This document shows, piece after piece, positions 15,976-24,875 of a stretch of DNA of 64,000 bases. This DNA is from Listeria monocytogenes ATCC 19117 (lineage in GTDB: Bacteria > Bacillota > Bacilli > Lactobacillales > Listeriaceae), in assembly GCF_000307025.1 (NCBI RefSeq), contig NC_018584.1, positions 2,504,501-2,568,500 of the forward strand. The letters run 5' to 3'. Position 1 is the first letter of the stretch; the number at the start of each line of letters is the position of its first letter. Below the pieces are notes generated by a model that saw nothing but the letters and a program-made list of their open reading frames with translations, made no database searches and was not told the DNA's origin. Both the position numbers and the translations under genes were made by a program.

Positions 15976-16317
15976 ATGAAAAAAATCGTTATACTTATTA
16001 TAAGCTTACTATTACTCGTTGGGATTGGATTCGGTGTATATTACTTTAAAAATGCCAATCATATAGGTGCAGACGTATCATATGTTAAAATCACAACGGA
16101 CGGCGAAAAAGGCAAAAACGTAAGCTTCAACTATTCCTATACAATGCCAGCATATGATGAAGCCGGGAAAGAAACAGAAGTTACTTTTTCTGCAGACAAA
16201 AATTTACGCAAAGGTGCTTATTTAAAATTGTATATTAAAGAAGACAAAGGCGTAACTTCCTATGAAGAAGTCCCAGAAAAAGAAGTTCCCTCTAAAGCAG
16301 CAGAAAAACTTAAATAA
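15976..16317 (+). CDS. YxeA-family exported protein
   Basis: This small secreted or membrane-anchored protein of about 113 aa has an N-terminal hydrophobic segment (MKKIVILIISLLLLVGIGFG). It is followed by the YxeA (DUF1093) domain with Y-V-K-I, FNYSYTMPAYDE and KGAYLKLYIKE segments. Family members are of unknown function and are often near bacteriocin or envelope-stress genes. The start at the third of three close Met codons (15976) gives 8 bases from the AAAGGA ribosome site; earlier starts at 15967 or 15970 cannot be excluded. Confidence 0.82.
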   Translation: MKKIVILIISLLLLVGIGFGVYYFKNANHIGADVSYVKITTDGEKGKNVSFNYSYTMPAYDEAGKETEVTFSADKNLRKGAYLKLYIKEDKGVTSYEEVPEKEVPSKAAEKLK

Positions 16318-16321
16318 TCAC

Positions 16322-16350
16322 CCAATCTCCTCCTTGCGAGGGGATTTTTT
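16322..16350 (+). terminator. Terminator of the yxeA-like gene
   Basis: AATCTCCTC pairs with GAGGGGATT (one G-U pair) around CTTGC, followed by TTTTTT. Confidence 0.85.
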
Positions 16351-16733
16351 CATATTGAAATATATATATCTATCTCGCCACTCGTATGATACCATTCAAA
16401 ATCTGTTTTGTACGCTCGTTTTAATTCACTATCTCGCGCCCAAATCTTCTGCCAAGTTTCTTCCACGCCTTTATGACTCGCATTATCTACAGAAAAAACT
16501 AAATAATCTCCAGCTTTAATTAAGACACTCTTCTCTTCATCCCAGTCTTTTGTTCCTACCAACAAATCATAGTCACCTTTGTAATCACTTGCATAATTAC
16601 TATATACCGCAAAAATATCTCCTGCAGGCTTATCTACCATTACATCACCCCAAAGCTCTGCAATCGGACTAAAATTATCATTGTTTACACGTATCTTTTT
16701 CCCAAAAATCTCTATATTTTCTTGTAAAATCAT
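16350..16733 (-). CDS. GyrI-like/AraC-type effector-binding domain protein
   Basis: This 127-aa stand-alone effector-binding domain is of the AraC E-bind/GyrI superfamily. It has the typical ELWGDV segment after the first strand, a central YDLLVG strand and a C-terminal WARDSELKRAYKTDFEWYH helix-strand. It has no DNA-binding domain, so it may sense a small hydrophobic cation or be a SOUL-like hydrolase. It lies 55 bp after the WYL regulator and reads in the same direction, probably as a two-gene operon. The start is MILQENIEI behind AAGGAGG. Confidence 0.8.
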   Translation of the reverse strand: MILQENIEIFGKKIRVNNDNFSPIAELWGDVMVDKPAGDIFAVYSNYASDYKGDYDLLVGTKDWDEEKSVLIKAGDYLVFSVDNASHKGVEETWQKIWARDSELKRAYKTDFEWYHTSGEIDIYISI

Positions 16734-16788
16734 TATTTGCCGCCTCCTTTTAAAACCATTATAGCGAACAAAACCTGACAACTATCTG

Positions 16789-17685
16789 TCAACAATTCAA
16801 ATTAAAATAAAGTTTTTCCACTTCGGATTTGTAGTCTTTTTGAAGCGATGCAGGTTCTAAAATTTTCACGGCACTTCCAAACATCAATAAAAACGGTATT
16901 ATATTGCGCTCCAAATCATAGAAAAAGCTTACACGGACATAATCGTCTCCAGTCTCCATTTCTTCTTGCAAAAAATAATCCAACAATTTCCCGAGCTGAT
17001 TTTTCGGAAATTCCAACACAATTTTCTTCATTTCTGCAGGCTGGTGCTCCGTTTCTTCAACGTACATAATCGATTTACCTATTTCTTTCAAAGAAGTTAT
17101 TCGCGTTAATTTAAAATGACGAATCGCTGCTCTTTTGTGGCAATAGGCTTCTAAATACCAACTTCCATCCATCAAGTTTAATTTTTGCGGCGAAATCTCC
17201 CGCGTTGTTTCCGCGCCACTCATAGCGATATACGTAATTTTAAGTTGTTTATTTGTCGTAAAAGCTTTCTGGATATAAGCGATTTTCCGTTTCACTTCCG
17301 CTTCAATTTGCTGGCGATGTTGTGTCGCTGAATCAAAGAAAATATGCTTGCTAGTTGGTTTTTCAGTCTGTAATAGCGTGATTTTTTCTCGCAAAATCTC
17401 GTGGCTATCATTCAGCATAAACTCCGAACGCGCCTCTAATGCCTCAAGCAAAATCTGTTTTTCCGCCTCCGAAAAAGTAAATGTCGCCAGCTTATATGTA
17501 TCGAGCATTGTGAACCCGCCGTTTTTTCCCGGCAAAGCAACAACTGGAAATCCCGCATAAAGTAGCGTATCCATATCGCGATAAATCGTCCTTGTGCTTA
17601 CTTCAAATTTTTCAGCCAGCTCACTTGCCAGCACTTTTCGCTCCAAGATCATGACTAGTATTGCTAAAATCCGTTCTAGTTTCAC
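16789..17685 (-). CDS. HTH-WYL (YafY/DeoR-like) transcriptional regulator
   Basis: This 298-aa regulator has a winged-helix HTH_11 at residues 1-60 (ELAEKFEVSTRTIYRDMDTL), and a WYL domain from about 125 to 215 with YLEAYCHKRAAIRHFKLTRI. It ends with a WCX C-terminal extension. WYL domains bind ligands, often nucleic acid or small molecules, and switch DNA binding. The start is GTG at 17685, eight bases from GGAGG. It probably controls itself and the effector-binding gene that follows; a similar arrangement is common for YafY regulators. Confidence 0.88.
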   Translation of the reverse strand: MKLERILAILVMILERKVLASELAEKFEVSTRTIYRDMDTLLYAGFPVVALPGKNGGFTMLDTYKLATFTFSEAEKQILLEALEARSEFMLNDSHEILREKITLLQTEKPTSKHIFFDSATQHRQQIEAEVKRKIAYIQKAFTTNKQLKITYIAMSGAETTREISPQKLNLMDGSWYLEAYCHKRAAIRHFKLTRITSLKEIGKSIMYVEETEHQPAEMKKIVLEFPKNQLGKLLDYFLQEEMETGDDYVRVSFFYDLERNIIPFLLMFGSAVKILEPASLQKDYKSEVEKLYFNLNC

Positions 17686-17729
17686 CCCAAAACCTCCAAC
17701 ACCTTTTAGCTTTATTATACCATGCACTA

Positions 17730-18299
17730 TTAGTGATCAAAAACCCATGCATATGTGATGGATAAAACTTCTCGCATCATTCCTTTATACTTTGCAAACG
17801 TCTTTGATGTTGCAGGAAGGCCTGATGCATCAATCCCTTGACGCTTTGCTAACATTAGCGCTCTATACATATGATAATCACTTGTCACAATCACTGTTTT
17901 TCCTAAATTAAATTTCGCATTACTATATTTAATATTCTCTTCTGTTCTCTTAGATTTCGTTTCCGTTTCAATCCGCTTTCTTGCAATTCCTTCATTAACC
18001 AAATATTCTTCCATAACGGAAGCTTCAGTCGCACTTTCATCAGCCCCTTGGCCACCACTAACAATCACTTTCGCCTTTGGATATTCGTTTAAATAAGCGA
18101 CTGCCGCATCCAATCTTTCTTGCAAAACTAATGAAGGAACTGCTGGGGTCCCATTCACTTTTGCACCTAAAATCAACACTGTATCAGCATTTTCACTTGG
18201 TTTCGTCCTAGAACCACTAAACATAAAGGCCGCGACGATTAATAAATACATAAAACCAATTATGATTAAAATAATGACAATTTTCCTCAGACTTCTCAT
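17730..18299 (-). CDS. YdcF/SanA-family membrane protein (DUF218)
   Basis: This 189-aa protein has an N-terminal membrane anchor (residues 6-28) followed by a DUF218 Rossmann-like domain. Family signatures are ADTVLILGAKVNG, VIVSGGQGADESATEA, ETKSKRTEENIKYS and VIVTSDYHMYRALMLAKR. Related proteins ElyC and SanA affect envelope integrity and vancomycin tolerance, and some YdcF members bind S-adenosylmethionine. The ribosome site is GGGAGG. It lies upstream of the WYL regulator in the same orientation, 44 bp away. Confidence 0.88.
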   Translation of the reverse strand: MRSLRKIVIILIIIGFMYLLIVAAFMFSGSRTKPSENADTVLILGAKVNGTPAVPSLVLQERLDAAVAYLNEYPKAKVIVSGGQGADESATEASVMEEYLVNEGIARKRIETETKSKRTEENIKYSNAKFNLGKTVIVTSDYHMYRALMLAKRQGIDASGLPATSKTFAKYKGMMREVLSITYAWVFDH

Positions 18300-18386
18300 C
18301 TAGTTCGTCCTCCCTACTTCTTAATTAATAGCTTAGCAGAAGATTTTAAATAAAAGAGAAAGAAATAATCAAGTTAAGGGAAATTA

Positions 18387-18424
18387 AAAAAACACCCCGA
18401 AACAGTTTTGAGGTGTTTTTGCAT
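18387..18424. terminator. Terminator after the 139-aa membrane protein gene
   Basis: AAAAACACCCC pairs with TGAGGTGTTTTT, with A and T runs on both sides. Confidence 0.8.
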
Positions 18425-18474
18425 TATTAGTTCTACTAAAAATACTCACATGTGATTGATTCTATTCAGTATTA

Positions 18475-18894
18475 TCATAAATTCTCCGGCTTTTTTAAAT
18501 ATATCGCATACATAATTAAAGATAAAATACTTGCTGACACCGCGATGAGAAATGCTGGTTCTACTAATTCAGAGACATAAGTAGCTATAATACTAAAGGT
18601 GAATGAATCAAATCCAAATAATGGCCGAACTGCCAAATTAAGTAAACCTATAACCAATATTAAAATTCCTATAGATGGTACAATTCTATTTTTACCTCGC
18701 TGAAATTTTGGAATAAATATAGTACACAAAAATCCCAAATATCCCACAATGATGATTGGTTGCATCCAAATTAATTTATAAGCAGGCTCATATACTAATT
18801 CAAATGTTGCTGCATCTATCCCGCTAGCCATCCACGGGAACAACAAACAAATTACTGCTATTAAAAAAAATGCAATGCTTAATAATCTATACAT
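18475..18894 (-). CDS. Small polytopic membrane protein, unknown function
   Basis: This 139-aa protein has four predicted membrane helices: about 3-22 (LLSIAFFLIAVICLLFPWM), 41-61, 74-95 and 108-131. The start MYRLLSIAF at 18894 follows GGAGGAGG with good spacing, and the upstream ATG lacks a ribosome site. I recognise no family. It stands alone just downstream of ssrA, with its own terminator, in a notably AT-rich neighbourhood. That is compatible with a later insertion, although nothing in the sequence proves it. Confidence 0.75.
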   Translation of the reverse strand: MYRLLSIAFFLIAVICLLFPWMASGIDAATFELVYEPAYKLIWMQPIIIVGYLGFLCTIFIPKFQRGKNRIVPSIGILILVIGLLNLAVRPLFGFDSFTFSIIATYVSELVEPAFLIAVSASILSLIMYAIYLKKPENL

Positions 18895-19272
18895 AAGCAA
18901 ACCTCCTCCCTTGGTACATATTAGCATAAAAAGTTAATGTATAAAAAAACTGCTCAAGAATGGCTTTTCTTCGTTTTAAATAAGCAAAAAAATGTTTTTT
19001 TATAGTAATTATTACACTTTATGTGTTGAATTTGCTCTTTTTAGATAAATTCCACACCTATATGTGGTCGTTATTCAAAAATTATTCAGTTTGTAAATCA
19101 AACAGCAAAAAGCGCCATAAAACATTCATTTAATACTATTCATTTGTCATTTTTTATTAATTTTAGTAGTAAAGAAAAAATTACATTTGAATGGATATGT
19201 ATATTTATTCAATCCACATGATTATTCTAAAATCGTAATTATTTTCTTGACTCCATCGTTTAGCATCCAAAT
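18895..19272. other. AT-rich intergenic region, no gene seen
   Basis: About 380 bp between the small membrane-protein gene and the ssrA terminator. Both strands contain many stops, and no ORF has a ribosome site. No repeat of the tmRNA 3' end (an attachment-site remnant) was found here by eye. It contains only A/T-rich runs and the putative upstream region of the membrane-protein gene. Confidence 0.6.
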
Positions 19273-19316
19273 AAAAAAGTGATACAAACAGCTTAAAAAA
19301 GCAGTTTGTATCACTT
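19273..19316 (-). terminator. ssrA terminator
   Basis: On the minus strand AGTGATACAAAC pairs perfectly with GTTTGTATCACT, followed by TTTTTT, about 20 bp past the mature tmRNA end. Confidence 0.92.
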
Positions 19317-19334
19317 CTCAGTTTCCATAAAATA

Positions 19335-19701
19335 TGGAGATGGTGGGAGTCGAACCCACGTCCAGAAATATCGGCACTTAAATATCTACGAGCGTAGTCA
19401 CCGTATTAGCATTTCGCATAAACATCGGCCCGGTAACAGGCTTCCATTCAGCTAGTCTGATTAAGCTCTTCTATTTAACCCCAGACGGAGATTAACTAGT
19501 GTAGCCCACTTAGAGTGAGACCCTTACCGTAGCACATGGGCGATGCACGGAGGATCAGCTATGCTACTGCTTATTAGGCAGCGAAAGCTAGGTTTTGTTT
19601 TTCTTTGCCAGTTATTATTGGCTTTGACGTTGATAACGAGGACGATCCCCCCGACTCGCAACTCAAGCTCGAACTATCCCTGTCGAATCCGTAACATCCC
19701 C
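19335..19701 (-). ncRNA. ssrA: tmRNA (SsrA)
   Basis: This transfer-messenger RNA rescues stalled ribosomes and tags nascent proteins for degradation by ClpXP; it works with SmpB. The 5' end GGGGATGTTACGG and 3' end TTCGACTCCCACCATCTCCA form the tRNA-like domain, with the CCA encoded. The tag reading frame at 19609-19574 reads GKEKQNLAFAA followed by two stop codons (TAA TAA), the tag known for Listeria. The length is about 367 nt. It has its own promoter and terminator. SmpB, which in many Firmicutes is directly upstream, is here about 10 kb away. Confidence 0.97.
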
Positions 19702-19724
19702 AGAGTTAAAGTCTAACAGTAGTT

Positions 19725-19753
19725 ATTATACAGGAAAAAACGAGGCTTTACAA
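19725..19753 (-). promoter_or_regulatory. ssrA promoter
   Basis: On the minus strand TTGTAA (753-748) is separated by 17 bp from TATAAT (730-725). It lies about 24 bp before the mature 5' end, so a short 5' leader would be removed by RNase P. Confidence 0.8.
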
Positions 19754-19759
19754 ACAGAA

Positions 19760-19815
19760 AAAACTTGTGACATAGCCAAATGCGCAACTATTATTTAGCA
19801 TGTCACAAGTTTTCC
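19760..19815 (-). terminator. Terminator of the internalin/GH31 operon
   Basis: On the minus strand an 11-bp stem AACTTGTGACA/TGTCACAAGTT with a long loop is followed by TTTTTT, directly after the internalin stop codon. It overlaps the upstream edge of the ssrA promoter region. Confidence 0.85.
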
Positions 19816-19816
19816 A

Positions 19817-20878
19817 TTAATTAATGGTTATTTTTACTGAGTAATTCATAACTTCGCCTTCTTCTATATAAGGCTCTATTCCATTAAAATCAATTCCAAT
19901 AGTGTATTCACCTTTATCAAGGTTATTTGTTGGCACAATAATCTGCTTCGTCACTTCGTCGTAATCCACTTTTGCCACGTTGTAAATTTCCTTCTCATTT
20001 GAATCACGAATCCAAACTTCTTGAAAACCACTAATTCTACCTAAATCATCTAGTTGCGTATAAACTGGTAGCGTGATATTTGTATCCTCACCAAAAACAA
20101 CATTTTGATCTGGCAAAGTTCCGATTTGACCTAGTACGATTACTTTATCCACAATAGTAGGCGGCAACACATTTAAATAATTATAACTTAAATCCATACT
20201 TACCAAACTGTCCAAATAAGTGAAATCCGTCATTTCTGTTCTATATTGGTTCGTTTGAAAATTTACTTTCTGCAAATTTTTCAAGTTTGTAAAATCTGGA
20301 ACGTCTTCCGAAGCTAGTCCACAACTGCTCATCAACAAGGTTTCTAATTTAGGAATATTAGAAAAGTTAGGTAAGCCCCCAACAATAGTTCGATTACTAA
20401 GATCAAGATACTTTAATTCTGGGTAGTTTTGATAATCGGGAACTGTAATGTTTTCAGGTAGTACCTCGCTTGATAGATTTCCTTCTGCTCTCAAAGTATC
20501 TAATTTGGGCAAGGTTGGTAAATCAGGAAAGCCAGTAAACATGGTTTGTGTAGGATAAATCATAATATTATTTACATTGGTAAAATAAGCATTTCCTAGC
20601 ATTTGTAAATCTTCATCTGTGAGGTAATTGGTAAAATAACCCAACCCTAGAGATGTCACCGCATCCACATCATCTTGGGTAATTACATCTGTCACATCTT
20701 TTTTACCAAAGTTCTCCACCATATCTTCTGCTAAATTTTCATCTGGGAAAACATCAATTATTCTAGCTGGTAGAGGATATACATCTGTCTCATTTGCACT
20801 TGCATCTATCGCTTTAAATGAAACAACCCCGATAATAACTATGCTAAATACCAAGAATAGTCTAAATAGATTTTTCAT
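19817..20878 (-). CDS. Secreted internalin-like LRR protein (A)
   Basis: This 353-aa exported protein has a signal peptide (about residues 1-28, cut near ASANE). An internalin-type cap follows (YPLPARIIDVFPDENLAEDM, then VTDVITQDDVDAVTSLGL). About six to seven irregular LRRs come next (LKYLDLSNRTIVGGLPNFSN, LVSMDLSYNYLNVLP) and then a C-terminal Ig-like domain. There is no LPXTG, GW or WxL anchor, so it is probably released, as for InlC-type internalins. It is the last gene of the GH31 cluster, 50 bp after the 6-alpha-glucosyltransferase gene, and closely resembles the LRR protein at 55022. Partner or host target is unknown. Confidence 0.9.
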   Translation of the reverse strand: MKNLFRLFLVFSIVIIGVVSFKAIDASANETDVYPLPARIIDVFPDENLAEDMVENFGKKDVTDVITQDDVDAVTSLGLGYFTNYLTDEDLQMLGNAYFTNVNNIMIYPTQTMFTGFPDLPTLPKLDTLRAEGNLSSEVLPENITVPDYQNYPELKYLDLSNRTIVGGLPNFSNIPKLETLLMSSCGLASEDVPDFTNLKNLQKVNFQTNQYRTEMTDFTYLDSLVSMDLSYNYLNVLPPTIVDKVIVLGQIGTLPDQNVVFGEDTNITLPVYTQLDDLGRISGFQEVWIRDSNEKEIYNVAKVDYDEVTKQIIVPTNNLDKGEYTIGIDFNGIEPYIEEGEVMNYSVKITIN

Positions 20879-20928
20879 CCTATCTCCTCCAATTTATAAA
20901 GGACGGGGAAATTCCCCGCCCTTCTATA

Positions 20929-23900
20929 TTATTCTGCGGATGGCATAACTCTTACATTATCAATGTGAATGCTCGTTCCTCCTGGGGAATCCATTTGGAA
21001 ACTAGTATTGATATTGCCTGTTGTTACTTTGACATCCTTCATTGTTACATAATGCCAAACGTCATCTGCAACTAAGTCAATTGTTTTACCATCGCTGCTA
21101 TCATAATTATTAACCGTCATTTGTGCTTTTGCTGCATCATCGTTGCTTACTTTCACCCATGCTTCAACGTCGTAATTCGCATTATTAACTGGAACTGCGA
21201 TTTGTTGAGCGAGTGTTTGTTTGTAAGCGCCAGGTAAATAGAAATAAGCGCTCTGTTTACCAAATGCTGGTGATTCTGGAGGATTGACACCTGAGCCACT
21301 ATCAACGCCGTATGCTTTGTCTTGCCCATCAGGATGAGACTCTACCCAATTGGTCGTTGCCGCTGCATCCCGCTCAAATCCGCCGTTATCGAGTAGATTT
21401 ACTTCCGACTGTACTGGTGAATTGATTGGCTCAGCCGAAACAAGAATTCTATCGATATTTACATTACCAGTAGTTTCGCCGTCTCTTAGGAAGGTAATTT
21501 TATTGGTTCCTGCTTTTAAGTTCACAGCTTTTTCTGTATCTGACCAAATATTCCAGTTTTCACCTTCGGAAGGGAAAGTTACGCGAGAGTTGTAGTCACC
21601 ATTCGTATATAAATCGAGTGTTTGTGGCATGCCAGTTCCATTTGCTGTTCGTGTGTTTAGTACGTACTCGCCGTCAGCTGGTACATCCACTTCAAACTTG
21701 ATTTCATCTCCTGCTGCTCCAAATCCACCAACAAAACCTTCTCCACTATAGAACCAGTGATCGTTCGCCACTTTTAAAGTGCCGGCAAGGTCCGCTTCTT
21801 CTGCTTCGACTTTTGCTACAGTTGGTGTGAAACCAATATTTACTTTGTCTAGTGATACTTGATCAGCTTTATCGCCTGTGTCCGTTACCACTTTATAAGA
21901 AATACTATTTTTCCCTGCTGAAAGTGGTAATGCTTCGGACTGAACTGACCAATCGGTGTTTGGTTTTAGCGTGGTTTGTTTTACATAATCACCATTGACA
22001 AAAATACTTAATGATTGGTTATCTGCGGAAGCATTTTTGTAAGTTAGGTCCACATTATAATCACCAGAGTCTTTTACATTTGCATAGATAGTAGTTCCGG
22101 CGCCGTCTTTATCGTAGCCATCCACATACGTTTTTTCAGCAACCGGTTTATCAGCAACTGTATCAGCAAAATTGGATCCTGTTTCCATTTCGTATGTTCC
22201 TGTTTGTACGACACTTGCAGAACCTGAAGTTGTAATGACAGTATCTGCATCAGCTTGAGCTGGTACTTTTACGTATGTTACTGCTCCGTATACATCGCTA
22301 CCTACAGCATATCCGCTACCATCAGCATTTTCTAAAGCGGATAAATCGTCATAAACTTTGCTATCTGCGCCATTTACTTGGACGCTTTCAGCCGCATTTC
22401 CGTGTAGTTTTACAATGTAATTCTCTGTGTCTGCTTTATAACTTCCTTCTTTCGCACCAATCGTGAAAGTACTAGTATCAGCAGTTTTTGAAGTAGTCAT
22501 TTTTTGTTTTAAATAGGTATCTTTTTCATAATCAAAAGATTTTCCGTCGTCATCGTAATGTGTAAAGGATGTCTCTTTATCTGATGCAAAAGTGTCTAAA
22601 TAAATTGTTTTGACTGCGGATTCGCCAACATAGTTTTGTGGTTGTTGCATTGGCATAATGGCACCTTGTTTAACAAACATCGGCACATCTGTCCAGTCGT
22701 CATCATTCACTTCATAACTGATTGTTTGATTTCCTTCGTATACGTCGCCACGGTTGTAGTCAATCCATGTTCCTGCTGGTAAATAAATATCACGAGAACC
22801 CGCTCCTTCTTCTAAAACAGGTGCCACAAGTAATCCATCACCAAACATCCACTCATCTGTTAAATTAACCACATTTTCATCAGTAGGATTATCAAACGTA
22901 AGTGGTTGAACTAGACCAACACCAGAGTCATATGCTTGACGTTCATAAGCATACATATAAGGAATCATTGAGTAGCGCCAAGTCATGCTACTTTTAGCAA
23001 CTTCTTCCGCCGTGCCACCATAGAACCAAGGTTGACGTTGTTGATTTTGATTCCCATGCGTACGGAAAACTGGAACTAGAGAACTAAATTCCATCCAACG
23101 ACTATAAAGTTCTGGGTCCGGGTTTAACACTTGGCCCGAATTGGCATTGAAACCACCTGTATCCATGCCCCATTTTGTCTGTCCTAAATTAATTGTCGAA
23201 AGCATTGTACTGGGTTGTTCTTGCATCCCATTTGCCCAGTCAATAACTTCGCCTTTTTTCCACTGAACGCCGATATCGCCGGACCAAGTAGAAGTAGAAT
23301 AACGCTGTGCGCCTGGGTAGAAGGTTCTTCCTGTTTGCCAAACACGTTCATTTGTATAGTCGCGTTGGCCTTCATACATAGCTTCTGATGTAAATCCAGT
23401 TGTGAAATTACCAAACCAATAATCGGCTCCATTAGAAGATACTTTGTCTGTTTCATCATTCCACCAACCGACAATTCCTTTATCTAGGGCATCCTCAGAA
23501 TGTGACCACCACCAATTACGTTCATCTTCGTTGTATGGGTCAATACTTCTTACCGTTACAGGGAATGCATAGTCTTCATACGCAGATTGCCCTGGATACC
23601 AGTAACCATTTGCTTCTGCATCTTTCCCTTGTTGCGTGGCTGTTCCATCTTCTAAATTAGTTACGACACGCGGTTTTGTAATCCCAATCATTTTTACACC
23701 AAGTGCATCCATATCGGATTTTAACGTTGTGTCTTTTGCTGATGGGAAGTTTTCTGTATTCCAAGCAAACTCGCCATAATCGCCACCATACGTAGGATCT
23801 CCGTAGAATTTCCAATCATAATCAAACGCGAAGGAATCAATCGGAATCCCTTTCGCACGATACGTATTAATGTTTTCTCTAAATTCTGTTTCATTTGTTC

Positions 23901-24864
23901 CCCACTCAAAGTTAGAGAATCCAAGCGACCATTTTGGCATCATTGGAGTATGCCCTGTTACATCAGCATAAGAAGACATAATTTCTTCGGGCTCACCAGA
24001 CATTAAATACATCTCTACATTTTCTTTCACGTAGCGACGGCCTTCAACCACTGTATCGCCGTAATAAAACTCTAATTTTTCTTCATCTGAAACGGAATAC
24101 GGGTACCCGCCATCACTATCTACAAGTAAGCCATATCCTGCTGTAGACCACATGAACGGACCTCCTGCATTACCTTGCTGACCCGCTTGTGCAGTCTTAT
24201 TACTATCGGCAGCAGTATTATCTCGTTCCATGCCCAGGTCTCCGTCACTAAAACTAATTCCATAGGCACCATAAACATGGTCAGAAGCGCCGCGCTTAAA
24301 TCTAACACCGCCATCAAAAATCCCGCCGTCCGCTGATTCAGACAATAACGTTTTCCCATTTTTATCTTTAAAAGTCATTCGTGCTGGCTCTTTAGCAATT
24401 TCTAGCGTACATTCATCTGTTGAAATTATCATCGGATCTGATTCCAAGTCAATGGTCGCACCAATCGCTGTGAAAGTTGCATTCGGATCAATCATAGGTG
24501 TAGATGGACTGTTTTCGATATTGCGTGGTCGCAAATTCACCTTAAGCAAATTATTCGCTAGCGGGGAAATTTCCAAGTAATCATCTTCTGCTTCATCCCC
24601 GTTATCAATTTTAAGCGTGATGACATTATCAGTCACCGTTGCTTCAAGGACATTTCCAAGCCCTTCCTCCGCACTTAATTTCGCATATTCTTCTTTGCTA
24701 AGTTGCTTCGCGGCTCCTGTATTCGCTTCTTGTTTCACTTCTTTTTCTTTCGTTTCTTCCGCCTTCACTTCCACTTGTAACGGCTGAGTTATCCCTAAAT
24801 TCAGCCAAACTAGTGGTACAACAGCCATACTGACACAAACTTGTTTCATACCTTTTTTCATCAT
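20929..24864 (-). CDS. Secreted GH31 enzyme, probable 6-alpha-glucosyltransferase (cycloalternan pathway)
   Basis: This 1311-aa exported enzyme has a signal peptide at 1-35, an N-terminal beta-sandwich (about 80-310), and a GH31 barrel at about 310-690. The nucleophile is D470 in GWWNDETDK and the acid/base is D530 in WSGDIGVQW. Proximal and distal beta domains follow. The C-terminus has two CBM35/CBM6-like modules (about 880-1010 and 1020-1150) and a final beta-sandwich CBM (about 1160-1311). Length and domain plan match CtsZ-type 6-alpha-glucosyltransferases (about 1284 aa), which transfer a glucose onto maltodextrin ends through alpha-1,6 bonds. The neighbour encodes the matching isomaltosyltransferase. 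The ribosome site is AGGGGCG. Confidence 0.85.
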   Translation of the reverse strand: MMKKGMKQVCVSMAVVPLVWLNLGITQPLQVEVKAEETKEKEVKQEANTGAAKQLSKEEYAKLSAEEGLGNVLEATVTDNVITLKIDNGDEAEDDYLEISPLANNLLKVNLRPRNIENSPSTPMIDPNATFTAIGATIDLESDPMIISTDECTLEIAKEPARMTFKDKNGKTLLSESADGGIFDGGVRFKRGASDHVYGAYGISFSDGDLGMERDNTAADSNKTAQAGQQGNAGGPFMWSTAGYGLLVDSDGGYPYSVSDEEKLEFYYGDTVVEGRRYVKENVEMYLMSGEPEEIMSSYADVTGHTPMMPKWSLGFSNFEWGTNETEFRENINTYRAKGIPIDSFAFDYDWKFYGDPTYGGDYGEFAWNTENFPSAKDTTLKSDMDALGVKMIGITKPRVVTNLEDGTATQQGKDAEANGYWYPGQSAYEDYAFPVTVRSIDPYNEDERNWWWSHSEDALDKGIVGWWNDETDKVSSNGADYWFGNFTTGFTSEAMYEGQRDYTNERVWQTGRTFYPGAQRYSTSTWSGDIGVQWKKGEVIDWANGMQEQPSTMLSTINLGQTKWGMDTGGFNANSGQVLNPDPELYSRWMEFSSLVPVFRTHGNQNQQRQPWFYGGTAEEVAKSSMTWRYSMIPYMYAYERQAYDSGVGLVQPLTFDNPTDENVVNLTDEWMFGDGLLVAPVLEEGAGSRDIYLPAGTWIDYNRGDVYEGNQTISYEVNDDDWTDVPMFVKQGAIMPMQQPQNYVGESAVKTIYLDTFASDKETSFTHYDDDGKSFDYEKDTYLKQKMTTSKTADTSTFTIGAKEGSYKADTENYIVKLHGNAAESVQVNGADSKVYDDLSALENADGSGYAVGSDVYGAVTYVKVPAQADADTVITTSGSASVVQTGTYEMETGSNFADTVADKPVAEKTYVDGYDKDGAGTTIYANVKDSGDYNVDLTYKNASADNQSLSIFVNGDYVKQTTLKPNTDWSVQSEALPLSAGKNSISYKVVTDTGDKADQVSLDKVNIGFTPTVAKVEAEEADLAGTLKVANDHWFYSGEGFVGGFGAAGDEIKFEVDVPADGEYVLNTRTANGTGMPQTLDLYTNGDYNSRVTFPSEGENWNIWSDTEKAVNLKAGTNKITFLRDGETTGNVNIDRILVSAEPINSPVQSEVNLLDNGGFERDAAATTNWVESHPDGQDKAYGVDSGSGVNPPESPAFGKQSAYFYLPGAYKQTLAQQIAVPVNNANYDVEAWVKVSNDDAAKAQMTVNNYDSSDGKTIDLVADDVWHYVTMKDVKVTTGNINTSFQMDSPGGTSIHIDNVRVMPSAE

Positions 24865-24875
24865 CTCGCCCCTTT

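Noticed and set aside
18895..19340. Prophage or island attachment site at the ssrA 3' end
   Set aside because: No integrase gene and no repeat of the tmRNA 3' end was seen in the flanking sequence.
22275..22466. Plus-strand ORFs inside the GH31 genes
   Set aside because: They are antisense shadows of well-supported enzyme genes, with no ribosome sites.
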